NCBI GenBank assembly: GCA_021202515.1
Contig: JAJQCW010000070.1
Span: forward strand, 1-55,588
DNA length: 55,588 bases
Direction of reading: 5' to 3'
Origin: Clostridiales bacterium
GTDB lineage: Bacteria > Bacillota > Clostridia > Oscillospirales > Oscillospiraceae
This document shows, one piece after another, positions 9,579-18,227 of the stretch; position 1 is the first letter of the stretch; every line of letters begins with the position of its first letter. A model generated the notes under the pieces. That model ran no database searches. It had not been told where the DNA came from and saw nothing but the letters and a program-made list of their open reading frames with translations. The position numbers and the translations under genes are program-made.

Positions 9579-10406
9579 ATGCCCAAAATCATCTTTTTAG
9601 ACATCGACGGCACCCTCTGCGAGCCGGGCAAGCAGGTTTCCCCGGCCACGGTGGACGCGCTGCACCGGGCGCAGGCCAGGGGACACAAGATTTTGATCGC
9701 CACCGGGCGCAACGTCCCCATCATCCCCCCTTTCATCCGGGACATCGGTTTTGACGGCATCATCGCCAGCGCGGGGGGATACGTCATCGTAGACGGCCAG
9801 GTGCTGGAGGACCGGGCCATGCCCCCTGCGCTGCTGGAGCGGGCGCTGGCCGTGTTGGGCAGATATGACATGAGCTACATGCTGGAAACCGCCGAGGGGA
9901 CCTTCGCGGACCGTGAGCGGTGCCTGGCGGCCTGGGCGCGGGGGATGTCCGACGCCAACAGCGAGCAGCGGCGGCTGATGCTCCAGCTCATCGACGGGCT
10001 GGGGGTGCTGCCCATGGAGGGCTTTCATGGCCAGCCGGTGTACAAGATTTGCTTCACCGCCGGTTCTGTGGAAGAATTGCAGGCGGCGGCGGACGAGCTG
10101 GGAGACGACTATTTCACGGTGACGAATTTGGTGCCCGGCAGCTTCGCCCTGAACGGCGAGACCATGGCCAGGGGTGTGGACAAGGGCAGCGCCGTCCGCA
10201 AGGTCTGCGCCCACTATGGCGTGGGCGTGGAGGACGCTGTCGCCTTCGGCGATTCCGGCAACGACCTGCCCATGCTTCTGGCCGCCGGGATAGGCGTAGC
10301 CATGGGCAACGCCGCCCCGAACGTGAAGGAGCAGGCCGACCTGGTCTGTGAGAGCTGCCAGGAGGACGGCGTCGCCCGGCAGCTCATGCGCATGGGCCTG
10401 GCGTAG
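9579..10406 (+). CDS. Cof-type HAD phosphatase (HAD-IIB)
   Basis: This 275-residue cytosolic phosphatase of the Cof/YidA group acts on small phosphorylated metabolites; the substrate cannot be told from sequence. Motif I is LDIDGT, with nucleophile Asp8 and acid/base Asp10. The C2 cap lies between motifs II and III (about residues 80-190), and the last motif is AFGDSGNDLPML near 222. Length is typical. It has its own promoter and is separated by about 240 nt from the carboxyltransferase gene, which also has its own promoter, so the two need not share a function. Confidence 0.9.
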   Translation: MPKIIFLDIDGTLCEPGKQVSPATVDALHRAQARGHKILIATGRNVPIIPPFIRDIGFDGIIASAGGYVIVDGQVLEDRAMPPALLERALAVLGRYDMSYMLETAEGTFADRERCLAAWARGMSDANSEQRRLMLQLIDGLGVLPMEGFHGQPVYKICFTAGSVEELQAAADELGDDYFTVTNLVPGSFALNGETMARGVDKGSAVRKVCAHYGVGVEDAVAFGDSGNDLPMLLAAGIGVAMGNAAPNVKEQADLVCESCQEDGVARQLMRMGLA

Positions 10407-10536
10407 CTCCATCCATAAATTTGCGCAGAGACCGTTCTCCATCCGCCCAAATGGGGGAATCTCCCCATATTGAGGCGGATTTTGCGTTTTCTTTTCGGTT
10501 TTGCACACAGATTTCATCCGCTCCCCGGAAAAGCCC

Positions 10537-10566
10537 TTTACATCTCCCGTTTTCCTATGCTATAAT
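10537..10566 (+). promoter_or_regulatory. Promoter of the carboxyltransferase gene
   Basis: TTTACA (10537-10542) and a perfect TATAAT (10561-10566) are separated by 18 nt, with TATG just upstream of the -10 box. The transcript would have about 75 nt before the start codon, with AAGGAG in front of it. Confidence 0.8.
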
Positions 10567-10646
10567 GTAGTACTGATGAAAATTATGCTACGGCAGGAGG
10601 CTGCGACGCGGCTTCGCCCTGCTTTTTATGAAGGAGCATTTGCGTT

Positions 10647-12164
10647 ATGGATTCCCTGCAAGAACTTGAACAACAGCGCCGGATTCTGCAAAACAGCAGC
10701 AACGCTGACCGGCAGCATTCCAAAGGTAAGCTCACCGCCGACGAGCGCCTGGCTTACCTGTTTGATAAAGACACCTTCATTGAGCTGAACGTCTTTCAGA
10801 ACCGGGGGCAGTCCGTTGACAAGCCCCCCAAGCGGGACGGCGTCATTGCTGGGTTCGGCAAAATCAACGGCCGGTTCGCCTACGCCTACGCCCAGGACTT
10901 CACCGTCCAGGGCGGCAGCCTGTCCTCCTCCAACGCCCGGAAAATCATCAAATGCCAGCAGGCGGCGCTGAAAGCCGGCGCACCCATCATCGGCCTGATG
11001 GACTCCGGCGGCGCGAAGATTCAGGACGGCATCCAGGCCCTGGCCCAGTACGGCACCATCTTCCAGAACAACGTGAACGCCTCCGGCGTCATCCCCCAGA
11101 TCACCGCCATCATGGGTCCCTGCGCAGGCGGCGCGTCCTACTCCCCCGCCCTACAGGATTTCATCTTCTTTGTGGAGGGCACCGGCGAGATGTTCGTCAC
11201 CGGCCCCGACGTGGTCAAGGAGGTCATCGGCGAGGACATCTCCATGCAGGAGTTGGGCGGCGCAGATGTGCATATGCGCAAAAACGGCGTGGCCCACGTC
11301 CGGGCGGCCAACGACCAGGACTGCCTGGACAAAATCCGCAACCTGCTGACCTACCTGCCCCAGAACAACAAGAGCCTGCCCATCCCCCGGGCTAAGTACA
11401 AATCCCGCTGGCAGCGGGGCATTGAGAACATCGTCCCCGAAAACAAGCGGAAAATCTACGATGTGAAGCGGGTCATCGACTACCTGGTGGACACCGACTC
11501 CTTCTTTGAGATCGAGCCGGAGTTCGCCGCCAACGTGGTCACCTGCTTTGCCCGGGTCAACGGCCACACCATCGGCGTGGTGGCCAACCAGCCCGCCGTC
11601 ATCAGCGGCTGCATGGACGTGAACGCTAGTTGCAAGGCGGCCCGGTTCGTCCGCACCTGCGACTGCTTCAACATCCCCCTGCTGACGCTTGTGGACGTGC
11701 CTGGCTTCTTCCCCGGCTCCGACCAGGAGTATTCCGGCATCATCCGCCACGGCGCGAAGGTCCTGTACGCCTACTCTGAGGCCACGGTGCCCAAAATCAC
11801 CCTGGTGCTGCGGAAAGCCTACGGCGGCGCTTATATCGCCATGTGCTGCAAGCAGTTGGGCGCGGACGTGTGCTGGGCCTGGCCCACGGCGGAGATCGCC
11901 GTCATGGGCGCTGAGGGCGCGGTGAAGATCATCAACCGCAAGGACCTGAAGGCCGCCGGAGACGACTACAAAAAGGTGCTGGACGAGAAGGTCAAAGCCT
12001 ATCAGGATACGCAGTTGAACCCCTTCGTGGGGGCCAAGCTGGGCTATATCGACGATGTGATCGCTCCCCAGGACACCCGCCGCCTGCTGGAGCAGACGCT
12101 GGAGGCGCTGATTTCCTTCCAGGACCCCAAGACGAAGCCCACCCACGGGAATATCCCCCTCTGA
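10647..12164 (+). CDS. Acyl-CoA carboxyltransferase (MmdA/PccB family)
   Basis: This 505-residue biotin-dependent carboxyltransferase has two crotonase-like halves (about 1-255 and 290-505). The oxyanion-hole glycines lie in GPCAGGASYSPAL and in KAYGGAYIAMCC. The family includes propionyl-CoA carboxylase beta, methylmalonyl-CoA decarboxylase alpha and glutaconyl-CoA decarboxylase alpha, all about this length. No biotin carrier, biotin carboxylase or membrane decarboxylase subunit is adjacent, so the partner must be encoded elsewhere and the substrate cannot be assigned. The start follows AAGGAG. Confidence 0.88.
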   Translation: MDSLQELEQQRRILQNSSNADRQHSKGKLTADERLAYLFDKDTFIELNVFQNRGQSVDKPPKRDGVIAGFGKINGRFAYAYAQDFTVQGGSLSSSNARKIIKCQQAALKAGAPIIGLMDSGGAKIQDGIQALAQYGTIFQNNVNASGVIPQITAIMGPCAGGASYSPALQDFIFFVEGTGEMFVTGPDVVKEVIGEDISMQELGGADVHMRKNGVAHVRAANDQDCLDKIRNLLTYLPQNNKSLPIPRAKYKSRWQRGIENIVPENKRKIYDVKRVIDYLVDTDSFFEIEPEFAANVVTCFARVNGHTIGVVANQPAVISGCMDVNASCKAARFVRTCDCFNIPLLTLVDVPGFFPGSDQEYSGIIRHGAKVLYAYSEATVPKITLVLRKAYGGAYIAMCCKQLGADVCWAWPTAEIAVMGAEGAVKIINRKDLKAAGDDYKKVLDEKVKAYQDTQLNPFVGAKLGYIDDVIAPQDTRRLLEQTLEALISFQDPKTKPTHGNIPL

Positions 12165-12184
12165 TACGAGTTTTCGACACAAAA

Positions 12185-12217
12185 GGGCGCGCACCCGAAA
12201 AAATTGGTTGCGCGCCC
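12185..12217. terminator. Hairpin between convergent genes
   Basis: GGGCGCGCA (12185-12193) pairs with TGCGCGCCC (12209-12217). It lies 20 nt after the carboxyltransferase stop. There is only a short T-run on the minus strand, so its strength as a terminator is uncertain. Confidence 0.55.
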
Positions 12218-12258
12218 TCAAAATGTCAAAAAAACGCTTTCAAAGAGATACAACAGCG

Positions 12259-12311
12259 CGAAAAGTTACAGGAACCCTCCGCAGGAGTTTTGTTGCGTAA
12301 GCAACAAAATA
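12259..12311. repeat. 53-bp intergenic repeat, right copy
   Basis: This is the inverted partner of 1-53, with three mismatches by eye. It keeps the palindrome TTTTGTTGC/GCAACAAAA and the CTCC/GGAG mini-hairpin. It sits between the 3' ends of two convergent genes, where such elements are commonly tolerated. Confidence 0.75.
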
Positions 12312-12343
12312 AATTGAAATCCGTGATTTTGGGCAAAGGCCGT

Positions 12344-12934
12344 TCAGTAATCAAACGCAATATAATCATAGGCGTTGAGAATAGTGGTCTCCCCGTACTG
12401 GGTCTTTTTGGGTATCTTTACGCCGTAATTCTTGTGGATATGTCCGTGGACAAAGTACTTGGGTTTGTACTGGTCCAGCAGCTTGACGAACACCTTGAAC
12501 CCCCGGTGGGTGCGGTTGTCCATGTCGTTGATGTGGTAGGCGGGGGCGTGGGTCACCAGGATATCGAAGCCGCCGTGCCACCACATCTGCAATTTCAGCC
12601 GCAGCACTCGGCGCTCCATCTCCCGGTCTGTGTACATATGGTTCCCATTCCGGTAGCGATAGGAGCCGCCCAGCCCCAGGATACGGACCCCCTGGTAGAC
12701 ATAGAGCTTGTCGTCTATGCAGATGCAGCCCTCCGGCGGGTCCGTGTCATAACTGTCATCGTGGTTGCCGTGGACATACAGCACAGGGCAGTGGGCCAGG
12801 GTGACCAGAAACTCCAGGTAAGACTTGTGCAGGTCCCCACAGGCCAAAATCAGGTCGTATTCGTCCAGTCTTCCCGGCGCATAATAGTCATAGAGGTATT
12901 TTGCCTCTTCATCCGCCACCGCCAAGATCCGCAT
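12344..12934 (-). CDS. Calcineurin-like metallophosphoesterase
   Basis: This 196-residue predicted cytosolic phosphoesterase of the Icc/YfcE-like superfamily carries the metal motifs GDL near 33, GNHDD near 56, THAP near 129 and HGHIH near 164. The first motif, usually DxH, reads ADEE here, with Glu where His is normal. A closely related branch of clostridial proteins appears to share this, so the enzyme may still be active. The substrate is unknown. It has no obvious operon partner, and a bidirectional hairpin separates it from the upstream gene. Confidence 0.85.
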   Translation of the reverse strand: MRILAVADEEAKYLYDYYAPGRLDEYDLILACGDLHKSYLEFLVTLAHCPVLYVHGNHDDSYDTDPPEGCICIDDKLYVYQGVRILGLGGSYRYRNGNHMYTDREMERRVLRLKLQMWWHGGFDILVTHAPAYHINDMDNRTHRGFKVFVKLLDQYKPKYFVHGHIHKNYGVKIPKKTQYGETTILNAYDYIAFDY

Positions 12935-12983
12935 GATTCTCTCTCCCTGTGTCTATGGTCGTCAAATCCCTCATGAACGCATC

Positions 12984-13024
12984 AAAAGGAACCGCCACGG
13001 TTGAAGCCGGAGCGGTTCCTTTTT
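12984..13024. terminator. Bidirectional terminator-like hairpin
   Basis: AAAAGGAACCGC (12984-12995) pairs with GCGGTTCCTTTT (from 13012). There are T-runs on both strands. On the minus strand it lies about 150 nt after the ParB/BMP gene and could end that transcript. Confidence 0.7.
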
Positions 13025-13171
13025 GAATGCGAACGAAATAAAATTCACGAAATCGCTATCGGAAAGCGCCCAGCCCTCAGAAAAATCACCCATAGGATAA
13101 CACAATTTTCTGTCAGATGCAACCGAAACCGTTACCAAAACCGTTTTTCCACAAATTCTGACTGATATTGT

Positions 13172-15085
13172 CTACTTTTTTCTGGCTCGGTCGATGCCCA
13201 CCACATCCACCGTGGCCTGGGCCTCCGGGCCGAGCTGGTCGTAGGTGGGAATGGACCCGATGACGTTCTCCGCCAGCCAGTCCATGTTGATGACCTGTTC
13301 CGGGCTGAGAGAGTGGTCGCAGGCGCCGTCCACCGTCCACCCCTCCTGGGTGACGATGGGGCCGTAGAAGGGCTGACAAATGTTGGCGCAAATGGCGCTT
13401 TTCAGCACGTTGGCCAGCTTCTGGGTGCCACTGTGGAGCTTTTTGGAGCAAATGACATCCACCACACCGGCGGTCATACCCCAGTAGTAGTTCAGAGCCT
13501 TGCCTGTGACCTCGTCCTCATCCTGGAAGTTTCCTTTCAATACGCTGCGGATGATGCTCTCGTAGTAGACGCCCCAGTGCCACACGGGCATGGCCAGGTT
13601 CACCTGGCCGTCGCTGCTGACCTGGGCCAAACCGAAGTTGGGCCTGCCGTCGTCCGCCAGCTTCACCATGTCCTGGGAGGAGATCAGGTCGATGCCCCGG
13701 TCTGTGAGCCGCTGGGTAGCGGCTGCCGCGCCGCCCACGCAGGGCCACTCCAAGTAGACTTTGACCCTGGGATTGACCATCTGTGCGCCCCGGGCAAAGG
13801 CGTTGATGCCGGCGATCATGCCGTAAATGGGGTAGTCGCACAGGTACCCCACCCGGTCGTCCTCGGCCAGCGCCCCGGCGATGGCCCCGATGATGAACTT
13901 AGCCTCGTGGATGCGGGCGTAATAGGTGCGGATATAGCGGTGGGATTTGTTCAGGGAGCAGTTGAGGATGGTGACCTCCGGGTGGTCCACCGCCTGGCGC
14001 AGGCTGGCGGGCAGCAACTGGGGGGAGGTGGTAAAGAGCAGGGTATTCCCCTCGGCGATGGCGCGGGCAATGGTTGCGTCCGCGCCTTCGGCCACAGCGT
14101 TCTCGTAGGCGGTGGTAACCAACTGCCCCTTGAACACCCGTTGGACGTGCTGGCGGCCCAGCTCGTGGCTGTAGGTCCAGCCGGAGGTCAGGGCGGTCTT
14201 GTCGTGGATAAAGGCCGCCTTCAGCACCTTAGTGCCGCCCAGCTTGGGCAGCAGACGCTTCTTTTCCCCGCTGGGGTCCAACTTCAGGTCGATGGGCTGC
14301 TCCTCCTGCTGGAGGGTGATCTCCTCCCAGACCTTGGCCACGGAGCGCTTCATCTCCTCGGCGTTCAGGGCGCGCAGGGCCTGGTAGCCGTAGATGCGCA
14401 TATAGGCCAGCATGGCGTCCCCCACGGTGGAGCGCAGCTTTTGGCCACCGTTGGCCAGGTATGCCTTGCGGAAATAGTGATAGGTGGTGCTGAATGCGTT
14501 GCGTTCCTCGTCCGTCCAGGGTTCCTCTGGGGCCTTGCCCAGCAGAGACTGGAGCATGGCATAGCTGCCCCGCTTGCTGAACTCCAGGAAGTTCACTTTG
14601 CTGTATTTGTAGAAGCTGACGAACTCGTAATAGATATCCACGTCCTTCGAGCCGTCTTTCACCGGCAAAATGCGGGTGACCTGGGCGGGGATGGCCACTG
14701 CGCCGAAGTATTTCAGCACGCTGACCCGCTTGTTGCCCTCTTCCACGTAGAAGCGGTTTTTGTACTCGTAGACCTTGATGGGGTCCCGGATGCCCTCTTT
14801 CAGGTGGGCGTTGCACAGTCTTTTCCATTTGAGGGCGAACTCCGTGTTCTCCGGCAGCAGCGGCATAAAATTCCGGGCAAAAGAGGTGGTGCGGCCTGCC
14901 GTCCGGGTGCCCATGATGAACTCTACCGGGATTTGAATAACACCCAGGTCGGTCCCCATCGACACACGCTCTTGGGGGACCAGGTCGTCCAAAATCGGCA
15001 GATAGGGGCTGATCCCCTTGGCGATGCAGGCGCGCTGCTCCCGCTGCGCCAGCCGCTGAGCGTCCTTATAATACTGTTCAGGCAT
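13172..15085 (-). CDS. Cytosolic ParB-like / BMP (PnrA-like) fusion protein
   Basis: This 637-residue protein has no signal peptide or lipobox. Residues 99-140 (DPIKVYEYKNRFYVEEGNKR then VSVLKYFG) look like the core of a ParB/sulfiredoxin-type domain, with Gly117-Asn-Lys-Arg120 matching the GxxR nucleotide-contact motif. From about 285 on, the chain resembles BMP-family substrate-binding proteins (GWTYSHELGRQ, NKSHRYIRTYYARIHEAKF, GYLCDYPIYGMIAGINAFA), which usually bind nucleosides outside the cell. A middle helical region links the two. A BMP domain inside the cell recalls Bacillus Med, so a nucleoside- or nucleotide-sensing regulator is an inference. It is flanked by unrelated single genes. 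The start has GAAAGGA upstream. Confidence 0.75.
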   Translation of the reverse strand: MPEQYYKDAQRLAQREQRACIAKGISPYLPILDDLVPQERVSMGTDLGVIQIPVEFIMGTRTAGRTTSFARNFMPLLPENTEFALKWKRLCNAHLKEGIRDPIKVYEYKNRFYVEEGNKRVSVLKYFGAVAIPAQVTRILPVKDGSKDVDIYYEFVSFYKYSKVNFLEFSKRGSYAMLQSLLGKAPEEPWTDEERNAFSTTYHYFRKAYLANGGQKLRSTVGDAMLAYMRIYGYQALRALNAEEMKRSVAKVWEEITLQQEEQPIDLKLDPSGEKKRLLPKLGGTKVLKAAFIHDKTALTSGWTYSHELGRQHVQRVFKGQLVTTAYENAVAEGADATIARAIAEGNTLLFTTSPQLLPASLRQAVDHPEVTILNCSLNKSHRYIRTYYARIHEAKFIIGAIAGALAEDDRVGYLCDYPIYGMIAGINAFARGAQMVNPRVKVYLEWPCVGGAAAATQRLTDRGIDLISSQDMVKLADDGRPNFGLAQVSSDGQVNLAMPVWHWGVYYESIIRSVLKGNFQDEDEVTGKALNYYWGMTAGVVDVICSKKLHSGTQKLANVLKSAICANICQPFYGPIVTQEGWTVDGACDHSLSPEQVINMDWLAENVIGSIPTYDQLGPEAQATVDVVGIDRARKK

Positions 15086-15190
15086 AACATTTCGTCCTTT
15101 CCTGTTGATGGCAGCAGGCTCCAGGTCTCTGCTCTGTGACAGTGTCCGGTTGGTTTCAGGATAGCACAGTTTTTCACCGGATGCAACCGG

Positions 15191-16156
15191 TCATTCGTGT
15201 GATTCTGCGGTGTTTTCCGCCGCCGCGCCGTTGGTCTGGAGTATCCAGTCGATGAGAAAACGATAAATCTCCTCGTGCTGCGCTTCGCGGAGGACATCGT
15301 GGCGCAGGCCGGGATACAGTCTGACACTGACCCGGCGCACCCCCTGGCGGGCCAAAAACCGCTGGGTCCGGGTGACGCCCTTTCCGAAGTCCCCCACCGG
15401 GTCATCCGCTCCGGACAGCAGCAGCATGGGCAGTTCCGGGTCCATGCGCCGGACCCGCTTGGGGTCGATGCAGCGGCGCATCCCGCGCAGCAGCTCCCGG
15501 AAGGCTCCCACAGTGAAATCCTCGCCCCGCAGCTCGTCCGTGAGGAACTCCCCGCGGGTCTGCTCGTCCGCCAGCAGCCAGTCGAACTTGGACTGGTTTG
15601 GCGCGAATTTTTTGTTGTACCCATCATAGGTCAACTGAGTAATGCGCTCGGTAGGCACGTCATAGCCGTGTTTGGCCGCCTCCCGGTCCGCGATATATGC
15701 CGCGATGGAGAGGGCCGCAGCGGACTGTTGCCCCGTGCCGACCAGAACGGCGGCGTCCGCGTCCGCGGGATACTGGGTCAGAAAGTCCCGCACCACAAAG
15801 GAGCCAAGGGAGAACCCCAGCAGGCACAGCGGCAGACCGGGATACTGCCCCCGAATGGTATCGTTCAGTGTTTTGGCGTCCTTCACCAGAAAGTCCCAGC
15901 TTCCCTTTGGCCCGAAGTAGGTGCGGATGGGGTTGTCGGGCGGCAGGGACAGGCCGTGACCGATGTGGTCGTTGCCGCAGACCAGCAGCCCCTGGGCGGT
16001 GCAGGCTTCCGCCAGTTCTTCATACCGGCCAATGTGTTCCGTGATACCGTGGGAAATCTGCAAAATCCCCACCGGCTGCGTCTTCGGCAACCAAATAATT
16101 GCGTGGATGGGGGTTTTCCCGTCCGCGGACCGATAGGACAGCTCTTTTTTGTTCAT
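15191..16156 (-). CDS. Alpha/beta hydrolase, monoacylglycerol lipase-like
   Basis: This 321-residue hydrolase of the serine aminopeptidase S33/lysophospholipase family has nucleophile Ser116 in GFSLGS, an acid in SGADDPVGD (about 250) and a His in GLRHDVL (about 290). HGITEH near 36 forms the oxyanion-hole segment. There is no signal peptide, so it should act in the cytosol on a lipid ester or similar. The start follows GAAAGGCAAGAC. It is separated by 105 nt from the downstream fusion gene. Confidence 0.87.
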   Translation of the reverse strand: MNKKELSYRSADGKTPIHAIIWLPKTQPVGILQISHGITEHIGRYEELAEACTAQGLLVCGNDHIGHGLSLPPDNPIRTYFGPKGSWDFLVKDAKTLNDTIRGQYPGLPLCLLGFSLGSFVVRDFLTQYPADADAAVLVGTGQQSAAALSIAAYIADREAAKHGYDVPTERITQLTYDGYNKKFAPNQSKFDWLLADEQTRGEFLTDELRGEDFTVGAFRELLRGMRRCIDPKRVRRMDPELPMLLLSGADDPVGDFGKGVTRTQRFLARQGVRRVSVRLYPGLRHDVLREAQHEEIYRFLIDWILQTNGAAAENTAESHE

Positions 16157-16193
16157 TGTCTTGCCTTTCTTCCGAGGATGGGGCCGGGTGAAA

Positions 16194-16222
16194 GCTGTTC
16201 GCCATTAGCCGTTAGCTATTAG
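16194..16222. repeat. Degenerate 7-bp tandem repeat (GCNNTTA)
   Basis: Four consecutive heptads read GCTGTTC, GCCATTA, GCCGTTA, GCTATTA. It lies in the 210-nt gap between the hydrolase start and the transpeptidase stop. A shorter, inverted set (TAAAGGC, TAACAGC at 16337-16350) sits at the other end of the same gap. Confidence 0.6.
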
Positions 16223-16366
16223 TCAGGTGCTGCCGGTCTAACGCGAACAGCGAAAAAGAAAGCTGAGAGAAAAACTGGCCGTTTGTTAAGAAATCCAAAC
16301 GGTAAGCGCAACACAAAAAAGCCAGCACTTTCAAGCTAAAGGCTAACAGCTCGGCGGCTCCGCCGC

Positions 16367-17806
16367 TCAATACACGAACACCGCCACGCCCACGTTGACC
16401 GTCTCGTAAATCTTCTTTGCCGCCTCATAGGGGGTGTTGACGCAGCCGTGAGAACCGTTGGTCAGGTAGATGTCCCCGCCGTAGCTGCTGCGCCAACTGG
16501 CGTCGTGGATGCCCACGTTGCCGGTGAAGGACATCCAGAAGTTGACGTAAGAGCTGTAGCCCATGGTGACATAGGTTCCCAGGGTGGCGGGGCTTTTGTG
16601 GCAGTCAAAGGCCCAGACGCTGCCGCTGGGGGTGCCGTTGCCCTTGTTGGGGTTGCCGGTGACCACCGGGGTCTCCACCACCACCTCATAGTCTTTGTAA
16701 CACCACATGGTCTGCTCAGAGATACTGACCTCCACGTAGGTGCCGCCGATGTCGTCCACTCCCCGCTCCTGGGCGGTGTAGAGGTAGGCGGGTTCCAGCT
16801 CGCCCACTGTCCCCGCCTCCACCGCTTCCATCAGGGCCTCGGTGGTGGTGGGCCGGTCAATGCACCAGCCGTAGTCCCCGCCGGTCAGGGTGATGGTCTC
16901 GCCGCTGTGGGTGGTGACCACGTGGGTCAGGCCAAAGGTGTCGTACTGGTAAGCAAGAGTGGTCTTGACCCAGTCAAACACCAGGTCGTAGTCCAGGGCA
17001 TAGGTGCCGTCCTCCTGCTGAGCGACCCAGTCCTTGATGACGGTGTTGTCCGCCACCTCCAGCCGCCCGTCCTCAAAGTCGTAGGTGATCTCCGCCTGGA
17101 GCCAGCCATCAATTTTTTCCAGCTCCCGGTTCAGTGTCTCGTCGTCCTGGAGGACGGTGGGGGCCAGATAGCAGCCCTCTGCATCCAGGTCGATTTCCGT
17201 CTGGTGGGTGGTCAGGGCGTCCAGCAGGAGCTGGGTGGTCTTTTCCTGGTCCAACTCTGTGCCCTGCTCCTCCGCCTGAATGTAAAATCCCTGGTCATTT
17301 TTTTGCAGGCAGGCATCCTGCACCTTGGTCACAAAGAGGGGGCTGAAACAGTTCAGGTCGGCGATTTCCTGCTCCGCCTTGGTCTGGCTGTATGTAGTGT
17401 CGTCAGAGGCGGTAAGCGCGTCCTCTGTGAAGTAATAGGTGACCCATAGAGCGGGATCATACTGCTCCAACAGACGGGCCACATCGCCGGTGTCGTCGTA
17501 GGCCAGGTCGATGTCCCTGGCCCGGATGACTTCGGTGACGCCGTCCCGCTCCACAACGGTCAGGGTGTACTCCTGCACCTGGCGGTTCAGGGCGGCCACC
17601 GCGTTGGCCTCGGTCAGGTTGCTGACATCCACGCCGTTGATGGTGGTCTTGTTGGGGAACCGATCTGTGTAGTACCAGGCGGCCAGAGCGTAGAAAAAGG
17701 CCAACAGCGCCAGAAACAGCGCCACGATCAGCACATAGACCATTGGTCCGGTTTTCCGTTTCTTTCTGCGCTTGACAACTGCGGCCCGTTTGGGTGCCTG
17801 CTCCAT
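16367..17806 (-). CDS. Membrane-anchored L,D-transpeptidase (YkuD)
   Basis: This 479-residue envelope enzyme likely makes 3-3 crosslinks in peptidoglycan. After a basic start, one membrane helix spans about 22-46, leaving the rest outside. Residues about 50-330 hold putative peptidoglycan-binding repeats opening with INGVDVSNLTEANAV. The catalytic YkuD domain follows (about 355-479) with GIHDASW and SHGCVNTP, catalytic Cys455. This architecture is typical of clostridial L,D-transpeptidases. The gene appears monocistronic. Confidence 0.92.
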   Translation of the reverse strand: MEQAPKRAAVVKRRKKRKTGPMVYVLIVALFLALLAFFYALAAWYYTDRFPNKTTINGVDVSNLTEANAVAALNRQVQEYTLTVVERDGVTEVIRARDIDLAYDDTGDVARLLEQYDPALWVTYYFTEDALTASDDTTYSQTKAEQEIADLNCFSPLFVTKVQDACLQKNDQGFYIQAEEQGTELDQEKTTQLLLDALTTHQTEIDLDAEGCYLAPTVLQDDETLNRELEKIDGWLQAEITYDFEDGRLEVADNTVIKDWVAQQEDGTYALDYDLVFDWVKTTLAYQYDTFGLTHVVTTHSGETITLTGGDYGWCIDRPTTTEALMEAVEAGTVGELEPAYLYTAQERGVDDIGGTYVEVSISEQTMWCYKDYEVVVETPVVTGNPNKGNGTPSGSVWAFDCHKSPATLGTYVTMGYSSYVNFWMSFTGNVGIHDASWRSSYGGDIYLTNGSHGCVNTPYEAAKKIYETVNVGVAVFVY

Positions 17807-18150
17807 GCTCTCACCTTCTGTCTGTGTCTAAAGCGTACTGTCTGAGTAATACAGCTCACCTCTTATACTCTACCACAGAGCAGGGAGAAACACAAGCAAA
17901 AAATCCAAAAGAAGGAACGAAATGAGATAAAACTTCTTTTCACAAACTACAAAGCGGAATTTTTGCGCGCAGACGCAGGTTTTCCCACAGCTTACCGGCT
18001 TCGTCTCGGCTCTGCACTGTGATTTTTGGTTTTTCCGACGAAGGGGCAGCGGTTTACCGCCTCCTTACACCGGACAAAGAGAGAGGCCGGGAACGAGCCA
18101 GCAGTGAGGGCGGCGGGGACCAAGCAAGCGGAACAGACTTCCAAAAAAAG
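17807..18150. other. Non-coding gap upstream of the transpeptidase
   Basis: About 340 nt between the transpeptidase start and the LysR terminator. It should hold the transpeptidase promoter (TATAAG-like box near 17862 on the minus strand, no clear -35). The short open frames here have no ribosome-binding site, and I see no further feature. Confidence 0.4.
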
Positions 18151-18174
18151 AGGGACCGTTCAAAGGCGGTCCCT
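18151..18174 (-). terminator. Terminator of the LysR gene
   Basis: AGGGACCG (18151-18158) pairs with CGGTCCCT (18167-18174). On the minus strand it is followed by seven T. It lies about 55 nt after the LysR stop. Confidence 0.85.
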
Positions 18175-18227
18175 CCTGTTGGTCATTTCTGTCTTTTTGC
18201 CGGGTCAAACGACGCGCTGCGGGGTGT

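Noticed and set aside
10647-12164. Calling the carboxyltransferase glutaconyl-CoA or methylmalonyl-CoA decarboxylase alpha
   Set aside because: No partner subunits are adjacent, and substrate-determining residues could not be judged by eye.
1-12311. Composite transposon flanked by insertion sequences
   Set aside because: The flanking 53-bp copies contain no transposase and no target-site duplication was visible. They look like REP-type elements.
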